From Sva-07 sp964592115 (GTDB taxonomy: Bacteria; Actinomycetota; Acidimicrobiia; Acidimicrobiales; Ilumatobacteraceae), in the NCBI GenBank assembly GCA_964592115.1, contig CAZQCP010000020.1, positions 1 to 35,220 of the forward strand: a stretch of DNA of 35,220 bases, read 5' to 3'. The notes beneath the pieces are model-generated. The model had not been told where the DNA came from and did not search any database. It worked only from the letters and a program-made list of their open reading frames with translations. The translations under genes and the position numbers were made by a program. Within the stretch, counting starts at the first letter, position 1; each line of letters begins with the position of its first letter. Below are positions 21,353 to 30,138 of the stretch, piece after piece.

Positions 21353-22270
21353 TCACACGAGGCGCAGGAAGCTGGCATGGCGGACGAGGCCGTCGTTCGT
21401 GAACTCGGCGATCTCGATCTCGGCGCGCAGTTCGGGGCGCACCCACGTCGCCGTCCGTCGTACCGGTGCCGGGGGAGGAGGGTCGAACGGACAGGCGTCG
21501 GTACGGAGGCCACGCAGCTTCGACAGCAGTGACTCCAACATCGGCTGGTCGAAACCGGTGCCGACGCCGCCGGCGAATCGCAGCGATCCCTCGTCACCCG
21601 ATCTCTCGTTGCCGGGCATGCCGACGAGGAGCGCACCGAACGTCGAGGACCGGTTGCCGGTCCCTGCGGTGTACCCGCCGATCGTCACCGTCGTGACGAT
21701 GCGGTTCTTGATCTTGCGCCACTCTTTGGACCGTGTCCCCGGTCGGTACAGCGAATCGAGACGCTTGGCGACCACGCCCTCCAACCCGGTCTCGGCGGTC
21801 ATCCCCAACAGGTCGTCACCGCCGCCGATGCGCATCGACGGCACGATCCAGTTCGGCCCTGCCGCCTCGATGACCATCTCCAGGAACTCGCGGCGGCGGA
21901 CGTAGGGAAGATCGATCGTGTCCGTGCCATCGATCTGCAACACGTCGAACACGTAGTACACGGTCTCGTAGCCGCTGCCGACGCCGCTCTGCTGGAGGCG
22001 ACCGAAGTTCGGGCGGCCCGTGTCGTCCACCGCGACCAGCTCGCCGTCGAAGATCGCAGACTCGGCGTGCACGCTGTCGGCCAGCGCCTCGATCTCGGGC
22101 CAGCGTGCCGACACATCGCGCCCCGACGTGCTCTGCAAGCGCACCTGGCCATCGTCGACGAACACGACCGTGCGGTACCCGTCCCACTTGATCTCGAACG
22201 CCCACTCGTCGCCGGAGGGCAACGAACCGAGCGTCGCCTTCATCGGCGGGACGGGGAACCGCAACGCCAC
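21353..22270 (-). CDS. ATP-dependent DNA ligase (LigC/LigD ligase-domain type)
   Basis: A 305-residue ligase. The adenylated lysine is K28 in motif I EIKWDGYR; motif III is IFDGELVAVD, motif IV LEGVVAKR and motif V EWRKIKN. An OB-fold C-terminal domain follows (GALLVGMPGN... AEIEIAEFTNDGLVRH). It equals the stand-alone ligase module related to LigC or to the ligase domain of LigD; no Ku, polymerase or nuclease domain is attached or adjacent, so a link to end joining is not shown. GTG 22270 has GGAG about 9 nt upstream and follows the CoA-transferase stop by 12 nt, indicating one operon. Confidence 0.93.
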   Translation of the reverse strand: MALRFPVPPMKATLGSLPSGDEWAFEIKWDGYRTVVFVDDGQVRLQSTSGRDVSARWPEIEALADSVHAESAIFDGELVAVDDTGRPNFGRLQQSGVGSGYETVYYVFDVLQIDGTDTIDLPYVRRREFLEMVIEAAGPNWIVPSMRIGGGDDLLGMTAETGLEGVVAKRLDSLYRPGTRSKEWRKIKNRIVTTVTIGGYTAGTGNRSSTFGALLVGMPGNERSGDEGSLRFAGGVGTGFDQPMLESLLSKLRGLRTDACPFDPPPPAPVRRTATWVRPELRAEIEIAEFTNDGLVRHASFLRLV

Positions 22271-22282
22271 GCACAGCTCCGA

Positions 22283-23605
22283 TCAGTCCGGCACGCGGCT
22301 CGACACGACACCGTCGGCTTCGAGCGCGTCGAGTCGGGCGTCGTCGTACCCGAGCAACTCGTGCAGCACGTCCCGGTTGTCCTCGCCGCGGTAGCGGGGG
22401 ATGCCCGACACGCCGACGTCGGGCGCGCCACCGAACCGCCACGGCACGTTGGGCACGCGGATCGTGCCGCCGGCACGATCGTCGACGTCGACGACCGACC
22501 CGCGCTCGCGCGCCCAGTCGGTGTCGGCGAGCTCGCCCGGCTCGCGGACGCGTCCGACGGCGAGTTGGTGCTGGGCGAAGATCTCCTCGAACGTGTCGGC
22601 GTCGGGCACCGTGCCGGCGAAGTCGCGGATGATCGTCACCAACTCGTCGAAGTGGGCGAGCCGCGCCGGCACATCGGCGAATCGGGGATCGTCGGCGAGG
22701 TCCGGGCGTCCGAGTGCACCGAGGAAGAAGTCGAACGTGCCCCGCTCGGCCGGGTGGCCGGCAACGACCAACGACTCGCCGTTGGCGACGGTCAGCACGA
22801 GGTAGTCGCCTGGCCGGAAGCTGCGGATCCACGACGGATCGTCCTCGCCGTCCCACAGCGCGTCGTGCAGGTGCTCGTTGACGTACAGCATCGTGTCTGC
22901 CATCGAGATGTCGATCCACTGCCCTTCGCCGGTGTGCTCGCGCTGGTAGAGCGCGGCGAGGACCGCGGCGCCCGCCTCGAGCGCGGTGTAGACGTCGGCG
23001 TGACTGTGCGGATCTTTGGACAGCGGCCCGCCGCGGGCGCGGCCCTGCGAGGCGATGATGCCCGCCTCCGCCTCGACCACCGGTGCGTACGCGCGGCGAC
23101 GTACCCACGGCCCGGTCTGCCCATAGCCGGAGATCGACGCGTACACGAGGCGCGGGTTGCGCGTCCGGACCGTGGCCGCGTCGAGACCGAGCCGCGCCAT
23201 CACGCCCGGTCGATAGTTCTCGACGAGCACGTCGACGTGTTCGGCCAGCTCCAACAGCAGCGCCGCGCCCTCCGGCCGGGCGAGGTCGAGGCTGATGTTG
23301 CGCTTGCCGACGTTTTGTTGCACGAAGTAGCTCGACAGCCCGGCGCGGCGCGGGGTGGCGAAGCGCGTCAGGTCGCCGGCGGGCGGTTCGACCTTGATCA
23401 CGTCGGCGCCGAGATCGGCGAGCATGCGACAGCAGTGTGGCCCCGACAGCACCCGGCTCAGATCGAGTACCCGGATGCCGTCGAGGGGACGCGCTGTCGC
23501 GGCCGATGGAGTGTCGACCGATGGGGTGTCGACCGATCGGGCAGCAGCTGCTGGCGTGTTCGGCGATCGAGATGGAGGCGGTGGGCTCGGGGTGGTTGCG
23601 CTCAC
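22283..23605 (-). CDS. CaiB/BaiF (class III) CoA-transferase
   Basis: A 440-residue family III CoA-transferase, which moves CoA between carboxylic acids through an aspartyl-CoA thioester. Signature segments are LDGIRVLDLSRVLSGPHCCR, LADLGADVIKVEPP, RNISLDL, VENYRPGVM and YASISGYGQTGPW. The probable catalytic Asp is D204 in SHADVYTALEAG. The first 38 residues are Pro/Ser/Ala-rich and carry a 15-bp DNA tandem repeat (SVDTP twice, 23510-23545). GTG 23605 is chosen; CACGAT at 6 nt upstream is a possible -10 box. The acyl substrate is unknown. Operon with the downstream DNA ligase has no obvious functional logic. Confidence 0.93.
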   Translation of the reverse strand: MSATTPSPPPPSRSPNTPAAAARSVDTPSVDTPSAATARPLDGIRVLDLSRVLSGPHCCRMLADLGADVIKVEPPAGDLTRFATPRRAGLSSYFVQQNVGKRNISLDLARPEGAALLLELAEHVDVLVENYRPGVMARLGLDAATVRTRNPRLVYASISGYGQTGPWVRRRAYAPVVEAEAGIIASQGRARGGPLSKDPHSHADVYTALEAGAAVLAALYQREHTGEGQWIDISMADTMLYVNEHLHDALWDGEDDPSWIRSFRPGDYLVLTVANGESLVVAGHPAERGTFDFFLGALGRPDLADDPRFADVPARLAHFDELVTIIRDFAGTVPDADTFEEIFAQHQLAVGRVREPGELADTDWARERGSVVDVDDRAGGTIRVPNVPWRFGGAPDVGVSGIPRYRGEDNRDVLHELLGYDDARLDALEADGVVSSRVPD

Positions 23606-23705
23606 CCCGCCATCGTGCCCGATGGCGGCCTGCGGGCGCGCTGTCCGGTGTCGAGCGTCACCCGGATGATTCGCCGCTCGGCGGGGATTGCGAGCGAGGT
23701 GCCGG

Positions 23706-23808
23706 TAGGGTCGCCGTTGCGCTGGTCGAATTCCCGACTGGTGAGCGCTCTCGGAACATCTCTCCGCTCCGGTCCCGCGCTGTGTGAGCAATCAGAGGAG
23801 TTCCCCCC
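23706..23808 (+). promoter_or_regulatory. Candidate promoter and long 5' leader of DEAD-box gene
   Basis: TAGGGT at 23706-23711 is a candidate -10 box, giving a leader of roughly 90 nt that ends with a good Shine-Dalgarno (GAGGAG) before ATG 23809. Most neighbours are leaderless, so a long leader is notable and could carry cold-responsive control, as in cold-shock mRNAs. Confidence 0.4.
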
Positions 23809-25338
23809 ATGACCATCGTCGACGACGCGCCGCGCGTCGCCCCCAGTTCCGCGCCTGTCGCCTTTGCCGACCTCGGCCTGCCCGACACGATCGTGCGTCG
23901 CCTCGAGCGACAGGGCAAGCACAACGCGTTCCCGATCCAATCGGCTGTCATCCCCGACGCCCTCGCCGGGCGCGATGTCGCCGGCCGTGCCCCGACCGGG
24001 TCCGGCAAGACGCTCGGCTTCGGGCTCCCGCTCGTGGCCGGTCTCACCGACGCCCGCGCTCGCCGGCCCGTCGCGCTCGTACTCGCCCCGACCCGCGAGC
24101 TCGCCGAGCAGATCATGGCCGAGCTCGTGCCGTTCGCCGAGGCCACCGGACACGCCGCGGCCTCCATCTACGGAGGCGTCGGCTACGGAGGTCAGCGCAA
24201 GGCGCTCGATCGTGGCGTCGAGCTCGTCGTCGCGTGCCCCGGCCGTCTCGAAGACCTCCTCCAGATGGGCGCCCTCGACTTGCGCGACGTCACGACCGTC
24301 GTGATCGACGAAGCCGACCAGATGGCGGACATGGGCTTCTTGCCCGCCGTGCGCCGCATCGTCGGCCAGACCGCGCCGAAGCGTCAGGTGCTGCTGTTCT
24401 CGGCGACACTCGACGGACCGGTCGCCAAGCTCGTCGCCGACTTCCAGCACGACCCCGTGCGCCACGAGGTCGGCCCGACGGGGCCCGACATCCACGCCGC
24501 GAGCCACCACTTCTGGATCGTCGCCCAAGATGAGCGGGTGCAGGTCACCGCCGACGTCGTGAAGCGACTCGGGTCGACGATCGTGTTCACCCGCACGCGC
24601 CACGGCGCCGACCGGCTGGCCAAGCGGCTCGCCCGCGTCGGCGTGATCGCCGAGCCGATCCACGGCGGCCGCAGCCAGGGCCAGCGCGACCGCGCCCTCG
24701 CCGCGTTCAAGTCCGGCAAGGCAGCCGCCCTGATCGCCACCGACGTCGCCGCCCGCGGCATCCACGTCAACGGCGTCAATGCCGTCGTCCACTACGACCC
24801 GCCCGCCGAGGACGCCACCTACCTGCACCGTTCCGGGCGCACGGCCCGCGCCGGCGCGACCGGCACCGTCGTGTCGCTGCTCGACCACAGTCAGAAGAAG
24901 GACGCCGGCAAGATGCAGCGCGGCGTCGGCATCGACGAACCGTTCACCGAGCCGCGCGTCGACCAGCTGCAGGCCGCCCCCGCCAAGCCGGCGGCCGAGC
25001 GGGCCGATTCCGCTCCGTCGGCGACGCGTGAGCGGGCGAAGCCGGCCGCGCGGACCGTGGTGCCGAAGGCCGCGGTACGCAAGCCTGCCGCCGCCGCGCC
25101 TGCCTCGGCGCCGATCGTCGTGCCGGAAGGCGCGACATCGGGCACCGTGAAGTTCTTCAACGTCGGCCGCGGTTACGGGTTCATCACTCCCGACGCCGGC
25201 GGCAAGGACGTGTTCGTCCACTTCTCGGCGATCGCCGACGAGGGGTTCAAGGCACTCGATGGTGGTGCCCGCGTGGCCTTCCGCCTGGTCCCCGGACGCA
25301 ACGGTCACGAAGCCGCCGACGTGCGCGTCGCCGGCTGA
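23809..25338 (+). CDS. DEAD-box RNA helicase fused to a C-terminal cold-shock domain
   Basis: A 509-residue protein with two RecA-like domains and an added RNA-binding module. Domain 1: Q-motif region FADLGLPDTIV... FPIQ, motif I APTGSGKT (K67), Ia LAPTRELAEQ, Ib CPGRLEDLL, motif II DEAD (167-170), motif III FSATL. Domain 2: TIVFTRTRHGADRLAKRL, LIATDVAARGIHV and motif VI YLHRSGRTARAGATG. An Ala/Pro/Lys linker (about 375-443) joins a cold-shock domain at 444-509: SGTVKFFNVGRGYGFITPD with RNP1-like GYGFI and RNP2 VFVHF. DEAD-box proteins remodel RNA and ribosomal particles, and CSD proteins melt RNA structure; the fusion puts CspA/CsdA-like functions in one chain. Function in RNA decay or cold adaptation is inferred. 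Confidence 0.95.
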   Translation: MTIVDDAPRVAPSSAPVAFADLGLPDTIVRRLERQGKHNAFPIQSAVIPDALAGRDVAGRAPTGSGKTLGFGLPLVAGLTDARARRPVALVLAPTRELAEQIMAELVPFAEATGHAAASIYGGVGYGGQRKALDRGVELVVACPGRLEDLLQMGALDLRDVTTVVIDEADQMADMGFLPAVRRIVGQTAPKRQVLLFSATLDGPVAKLVADFQHDPVRHEVGPTGPDIHAASHHFWIVAQDERVQVTADVVKRLGSTIVFTRTRHGADRLAKRLARVGVIAEPIHGGRSQGQRDRALAAFKSGKAAALIATDVAARGIHVNGVNAVVHYDPPAEDATYLHRSGRTARAGATGTVVSLLDHSQKKDAGKMQRGVGIDEPFTEPRVDQLQAAPAKPAAERADSAPSATRERAKPAARTVVPKAAVRKPAAAAPASAPIVVPEGATSGTVKFFNVGRGYGFITPDAGGKDVFVHFSAIADEGFKALDGGARVAFRLVPGRNGHEAADVRVAG

Positions 25339-25379
25339 GCGGCCGAAGCCGCCGCCGTCGCGTCGTCGCCATCCCAGCG

Positions 25380-25487
25380 TCATCCCATCGTCTTCGCCCC
25401 GTCGATCGACTCGCGGATGATGTCCGCGTGACCGGCGTGCTGCGCCGTTTCGGCGACCAGCTCGGCGGGCGGACCGACGCTCGGCGG
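25380..25487 (-). pseudogene. C-terminal fragment of a DinB/DUF664-family gene
   Basis: The minus strand reads LVAETAQHAGHADIIRESID followed by GAKTMG and a stop. This is the characteristic end of DinB-like (DUF664) proteins, where the His residues belong to the metal site. Only about 35 codons remain, closed upstream by a TGA at 25488-25490, and the rest of the gene is missing. The rest of the 287-bp gap before the mannosidase holds no other gene. Confidence 0.65.
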
Positions 25488-25612
25488 TCAGTTCACCGGT
25501 CGTGTGGGTTGCGGTCGTGTCGCGTGCGGCCAGATCCTGTCTGCAATGTGGCTGAAACCCGGGACGCGACGAACTGGCGTGGAAACCAGGCCCCGGAGGC
25601 GCCGGCATTCAC

Positions 25613-25618
25613 TAGCGT
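25613..25618 (+). promoter_or_regulatory. -10 box of leaderless mannosidase promoter
   Basis: TAGCGT lies exactly 7 nt before ATG 25626; no Shine-Dalgarno is visible. Confidence 0.5.
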
Positions 25619-25625
25619 CAGCGCG

Positions 25626-28600
25626 ATGCACGACGACCGGGAGCTGCAAGAGAAGCGCATCCGGCGTGAGTTGTGGGAGCGCGTGCTCCCGCTCGTGCAC
25701 ACCGCTCGACGTCCGCTGGCGATCGAGGCCGGGCCCGATCTCGACCACCTGGCACCGTTCGAGCCCGGTTCGTCGTGGGGGGCGCCGTGGGCCACGACGT
25801 GGTTCCGGCTGCGCGGCGAGATCCCCGACGGCTGGGCAGGGGAGCGCGTCGAGGCAGTGATCGACCTCGGCTTTCATCGCCACGCGGCTGGGTTCCAGTG
25901 CGAGGGCATGGTCGTGGAACTGGCCGACGATGGTCGCCCGATCCCGATCCAGGGCATTCACCCGCGTCGCACCAACTACGCGCTCGACGCCAAACCGGGT
26001 GCGATCGAGGTCCTCGTCGAGGCGGCGTCGAACCCGATGTTCCCGCAGTTCCGCCCCTCGGCGCTCGGCTCGCTCGACACGGCGGGAGATGCGGAGTTGT
26101 ACCGGTTCCGGCGCGCCGAGCTCGTCGTGGTCGACTCCGACGCCGAAGCCCTCGCCTACGACATCGAGGTGCTCGACGGCCTGATGCGCACGCTCGACGC
26201 GCGCGATCCGCGCCGCACGCGCATGTTGCGCACGCTCGCCGCCACGCTCGACCGAGTCCCCGACATCGGTGCCGCCCGCCGCGTGATCGCACCGGCGATG
26301 ACCGAGAACTTCGGCACGGCAACGCGCCATCGAGCCGTCGCCACAGGCCACGCGCACATCGACACCGCGTGGCTGTGGCCGATCCGCGAGACGAAACGCA
26401 AGTGCACGCGTACGTTCGCCTCGGCCACTCGGCTGATGGATGACTACCCCGAGTACAAGTTCGTCGCTTCGTCCGCCCAGCACTACGCGTGGATCGAGGA
26501 GCACCATCCCGAGCTGTTCGCCCGCATCGCGGAGCGGGTCGAACGCGGCCAGTGGATCCCCGTCGGTGGCATGTGGGTCGAAGCGGACATGAACCTCCCC
26601 TCCGGCGAGAGCCTCGTGCGTCAGATCGTGTTCGGCCAGCGCTATTTCGAAGCGCAGTTCGGGAGACGGTGCACCGAGGTCTGGATCCCTGACGTGTTCG
26701 GGTATCCCGCTGGCCTGCCGCAGGTGTTCGCCGCCGGCGGCATGCACCGCTTCGTCACCCAGAAGCTGAGCTGGAACAAGCAGAACCGCTTCCCGCACTC
26801 GACGTTCTGGTGGGAGGGTCTCGACGGATCCCGCGTGCTCACACACTTCCCGCCCGTCGACACGTACAACGCCGAGATCACACCGACCGAGGTCGGCTTC
26901 TCGGTCGCCAACTTCCGCGACCACGGCTGGAGCACGCAGTCACTGATGCCGTTCGGTCACGGCGACGGCGGTGGCGGCCCGACCCGCGAGATGCTCGAAC
27001 GAGCGCGTCGCCTGGCGACGGTCGACCCGCGCACGACGATCGAGATCGACACACCCGACGCGATGTTCACCCGTGTCGAGCAGGAGATCGCCCAGGGCGC
27101 GGCGACCCCGGTGTGGCGCGGCGAGCTGTACTTCGAGACGCACCGCGGCACGCTCACGAGCCAGCTGCGCACGAAGCTCGGCAACCGTCGCTGTGAGCGG
27201 CTGCTCGTGGAGACGGAGCTGTGGGCGGCCACGCTCGGTGTGCCCGCCGACGTCGACGACCTCTGGCGTGAGGTGCTGACGCAGCAGTTCCACGACATCC
27301 TCCCCGGCTCGTCGATCGCGTGGGTGCATCACGATGCGGAGGAAGTGTTCGATCGGGTGGGCGCGGCATTGGAGGAGCGGATCGCCGGACTGCTCGCCGA
27401 GCTGGCGCCCAGCCCGCTGGCGGTCGCCAACGCGGCCGACGTCACCGTCGATGACGTGGTCGTCATCGACGCGCCGCACGTCACGGGCGCCGATGTGCAG
27501 CGTCTCACCGACGGGCGTGTGGCCGCGCGCGTCTCGGTGCCTGCATTCGGTGTCCGCCCGCTCGCGCCGTTGCCGATCGACGATCGTGTCGTCGTCACCG
27601 ACTCGTCGATGACGAACGGCCACCTCGCCGTGCGCTGGGACGCTCTCGGCAACCTCGTGTCGATCATCGACCTTGCCCGCGCCCGCGAGCTCGTACCCGC
27701 GGGTGAGCCGGCCGCCGTGCTCGAACTGGCTGCCGACCATCCGGTGGAGTACGACGCGTGGGACCTCGAATCGTGGACCCGTGCCGCCGGTCGGCCCGTC
27801 ACCGGCGCCGTCGAGGTCGACGTCGTCGAGACGGGACCGCTCGTCGCCCGCGTCCGCGTGGCCCGCCGGTTCGGACCGTCATCGGCGACGGTGAGCTACG
27901 AGCTGCGCGCTGGCGCCCGGCAGGTCGACGTGCATGTCGCGCTCGACTGGCACCACGACGAGCACCTGCTGTCGATGGCGTTTCCCCTCGACGTGCGCGC
28001 CGACCTCGCGCGGTGCGACGTGCAGTTCGGCGTCGTCGGCCGCCCGACGCACCCGTCGAGCCCCTGGGACGCGGCGAAGTTCGAGATCTGCGCCCACCGC
28101 TACGTCGACGTCGCCGAGCCCGACTTCGGTGTCGCCATCCTCAATGACGGCCGCTTCGGTCACTGTGTGTTCGACGGTGCCGTGCGGGTGAGCCTGGCGC
28201 GGGCGGCGCAGTATCCCGATCCGGGTGCCGACCGCGGCCATCACGAGGTGACGCTGGCGATCCGCCCGCACGACGGTGACCTCGGCGACGTCCGCGCCGC
28301 GGCGCGCCGCCTCAACCAGCCCGTGCGAGTGGTCGAGGGCGGGCAGCCGGAAGGTGCACGGGCGGTCACGCCGATCGTCGCCGTCGTCGGCGCCGACGGA
28401 GGTCCGATCCCCGGCGTCGAGGTCGACGCGATCAAGCTCGCCGACGACGGGAGCGGCGACCTCGTCGTGCGCCTCCACGAGTCCATCGGGAACCGCTCTC
28501 GAGTGTCGGTCGCCACCGACGCCCGCATCACCTCCGCGTCGCGTTGCGATCTGCTCGAGGTGCCGATCGCCGGCGAGGAGGTCGGCGACGGCATCGTCGC

Positions 28601-28682
28601 GCTCACCCTGCGCCCGTTCCAGCTCGTGACCCTGCGCCTCACGCGCACCCACGCCGACGACGGCCGCACCCTGCGCGATTGA
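25626..28682 (+). CDS. GH38-family alpha-mannosidase
   Basis: A 1018-residue glycoside hydrolase family 38 enzyme. The N-terminal beta domain (about 1-230) precedes the catalytic barrel with metal-binding HAHIDTAWLWP (H242, H244, D246) and the nucleophile D321 in WVEADMNLPSGESLVRQ. TEVWIPDVFGYPAGLPQ, KLSWNKQNRFPHSTFWW and the metal His of PFGHGDGGGG follow, then the helical bundle (LTQQFHDILPGSSIAWV) and a large C-terminal beta region (VDVHVALDWHHDEHLLSMAF). It lacks a signal peptide, so it is likely cytoplasmic and acts on imported or internal mannosides. ATG 25626 is favoured over the upstream in-frame GTG because of the TAGCGT box and because upstream sequence lacks protein character. No transporter or other sugar gene adjoins it. 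Confidence 0.95.
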   Translation: MHDDRELQEKRIRRELWERVLPLVHTARRPLAIEAGPDLDHLAPFEPGSSWGAPWATTWFRLRGEIPDGWAGERVEAVIDLGFHRHAAGFQCEGMVVELADDGRPIPIQGIHPRRTNYALDAKPGAIEVLVEAASNPMFPQFRPSALGSLDTAGDAELYRFRRAELVVVDSDAEALAYDIEVLDGLMRTLDARDPRRTRMLRTLAATLDRVPDIGAARRVIAPAMTENFGTATRHRAVATGHAHIDTAWLWPIRETKRKCTRTFASATRLMDDYPEYKFVASSAQHYAWIEEHHPELFARIAERVERGQWIPVGGMWVEADMNLPSGESLVRQIVFGQRYFEAQFGRRCTEVWIPDVFGYPAGLPQVFAAGGMHRFVTQKLSWNKQNRFPHSTFWWEGLDGSRVLTHFPPVDTYNAEITPTEVGFSVANFRDHGWSTQSLMPFGHGDGGGGPTREMLERARRLATVDPRTTIEIDTPDAMFTRVEQEIAQGAATPVWRGELYFETHRGTLTSQLRTKLGNRRCERLLVETELWAATLGVPADVDDLWREVLTQQFHDILPGSSIAWVHHDAEEVFDRVGAALEERIAGLLAELAPSPLAVANAADVTVDDVVVIDAPHVTGADVQRLTDGRVAARVSVPAFGVRPLAPLPIDDRVVVTDSSMTNGHLAVRWDALGNLVSIIDLARARELVPAGEPAAVLELAADHPVEYDAWDLESWTRAAGRPVTGAVEVDVVETGPLVARVRVARRFGPSSATVSYELRAGARQVDVHVALDWHHDEHLLSMAFPLDVRADLARCDVQFGVVGRPTHPSSPWDAAKFEICAHRYVDVAEPDFGVAILNDGRFGHCVFDGAVRVSLARAAQYPDPGADRGHHEVTLAIRPHDGDLGDVRAAARRLNQPVRVVEGGQPEGARAVTPIVAVVGADGGPIPGVEVDAIKLADDGSGDLVVRLHESIGNRSRVSVATDARITSASRCDLLEVPIAGEEVGDGIVALTLRPFQLVTLRLTRTHADDGRTLRD

Positions 28683-28690
28683 CCGCAGCG

Positions 28691-28737
28691 TTTGTGTGAG
28701 CGATTACGTGCGAGTCCGACGTATTCGCTCACACAAA
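28691..28737. terminator. 19-bp inverted repeat between convergent genes
   Basis: Arms 28691-28709 and 28719-28737 pair at 18 of 19 positions (TTTGTGTGAGCGA... TCGCTCACACAAA) around a 9-nt loop. It lies 8 nt after the mannosidase stop and 16 nt before the stop of the convergent amidohydrolase. Its A/T-ended arms give each strand a short T run, as in a bidirectional terminator. Confidence 0.8.
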
Positions 28738-28753
28738 TCCGGAGATCGGGCGA

Positions 28754-30004
28754 TCAGCCGGGGGCGAGGCGGCGGAGGGCCGCGGACGCGTAGAGCGCGG
28801 TGCCGGTGACCATCGCCTCCTCTTCGAACATCACGCGGTTGGAGTGGTTCGGCGCGGCGGTCGCCGGGTTCTCGCCTTCGGGCGTGCCGCCGAGGAAGAC
28901 CATCGCGCCCGGCACGTTCTGGAGCACGTAGCTGAAGTCCTCGGCACCCATCACCGGGTTCGGGAGCTCGACGACGCCCTCGTTGCCGTTGAGATCGCGA
29001 GCGAGATCGAGTGCCCATCCCGCGAACACGTCGTCGTTGCTCGTGACCGGGTAGCCCTGGATCACGTCGACATGGCAGTCACAGCCGTGCGCGGCCGCGA
29101 CCCCCTCGGCCACTCGCCGGATGCCGTCGTGGATCTTGCTGCGCGTCCGCTCGCTCGTGGCGCGGATGGTTCCCTCGATCTCGGCGACCTCCGGAATGAC
29201 GTTGTTCGTCGTTCCCGCCGAGATCCGCCCGACGGTGACGACGCCCGGGTCGAACACGTCGATCGACCTGGTGATCATCGTCTGCAGTGCCTGCACGATC
29301 TCGCAGGCGACCGGGATCGGGTCGAGTGCCCGGTGCGGTTCGCTGGCGTGGCCGCCGCGACCGGACACCCGGATCATCATCGTGTCGGCCGACGCCATGA
29401 TCGGTCCGCGTCGACAGCTCAGCCATCCCGACGGCAGTGAGGAGGTGATGTGCAACGCGAACGCCGAGTCGACCGGCGATGGTGTGCCGTCGCTCAAGTC
29501 GGGAACGTCGAGCAGCCCTTCGTCGAGCATGAACTTCGCGCCGTGGTGGCCCTCCTCACCGGGCTGGAACATGAACAGCACGCGGCCGGCGATGTCGTCA
29601 CGCCGTGCGGCGAGGATGTGCGCGGCGCTCGACAGCATCGCCGTGTGCGTGTCGTGGCCGCAGGCGTGCATCGATCCCTCGACGTGGGAGGAGAAGTCGA
29701 GCCCCGTGTCTTCGGGCATCGGGAGCGCGTCCATGTCGCCGCGCAGCAGCATCGTCGGGCCGGGACGCGACCCTTCGAGCAGAGCGACGATGCCGCTCGT
29801 GGTCTCGTGTGTGGTGATCGACAGTGGAAGACCGTCGAGCGACTCGAGGACGCGATCGCGCGTGATCGGCAAGTCGTTGCCCAGCTCGGGCCACTCGTGA
29901 AGGACGCGCCGGAGCGCGACGGTCTCGTCGAGGCGGTCGCGGGCCTCGGCGCGGACGGAATCGAGGACGTCGGCGTCGGGCGTCTCGTTGGCGGCGTTGC
30001 TCAT
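28754..30004 (-). CDS. M20-family amidohydrolase (N-acyl-L-amino acid hydrolase type)
   Basis: A 416-residue metallohydrolase of the M20D group (hippurate hydrolase/HipO-like), cleaving N-acyl amino acids or related amides. Metal and active-site segments are visible: LLRGDMDALPMPEDTG, the Cys/His motif MHACGHDTHTAML, FMFQPGEEGHHGAKFM, the dimerisation-domain motif GRGGHASEPHRALDP and the C-terminal PVMGAEDFSYVL. Start ATG 30004 has TACGCT 6 nt upstream; the longer frame is not supported. Soluble, no signal peptide. The natural substrate is unknown. Confidence 0.93.
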   Translation of the reverse strand: MSNAANETPDADVLDSVRAEARDRLDETVALRRVLHEWPELGNDLPITRDRVLESLDGLPLSITTHETTSGIVALLEGSRPGPTMLLRGDMDALPMPEDTGLDFSSHVEGSMHACGHDTHTAMLSSAAHILAARRDDIAGRVLFMFQPGEEGHHGAKFMLDEGLLDVPDLSDGTPSPVDSAFALHITSSLPSGWLSCRRGPIMASADTMMIRVSGRGGHASEPHRALDPIPVACEIVQALQTMITRSIDVFDPGVVTVGRISAGTTNNVIPEVAEIEGTIRATSERTRSKIHDGIRRVAEGVAAAHGCDCHVDVIQGYPVTSNDDVFAGWALDLARDLNGNEGVVELPNPVMGAEDFSYVLQNVPGAMVFLGGTPEGENPATAAPNHSNRVMFEEEAMVTGTALYASAALRRLAPG

Positions 30005-30010
30005 GGACGC

Positions 30011-30016
30011 AGCGTA
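30011..30016 (-). promoter_or_regulatory. -10 box of leaderless amidohydrolase promoter
   Basis: Minus-strand TACGCT, 6 nt before ATG 30004. Confidence 0.45.
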
Positions 30017-30138
30017 CGACGTCTCGCGATCGGCGTCTTCCGCTCTGCGCGACCCGGCGCCCACTGGGTGATGTCGCGGTCAACGCGACACGGCCACCCA
30101 AGTCGGCACGAATCAAGCAGGAACGAACGGAGACGACC

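Noticed and set aside
25428..25625. N-terminal extension of the mannosidase
   Set aside because: The sequence lacks protein character, overlaps the DinB remnant, and the TAGCGT box 7 nt before ATG 25626 fixes the start.
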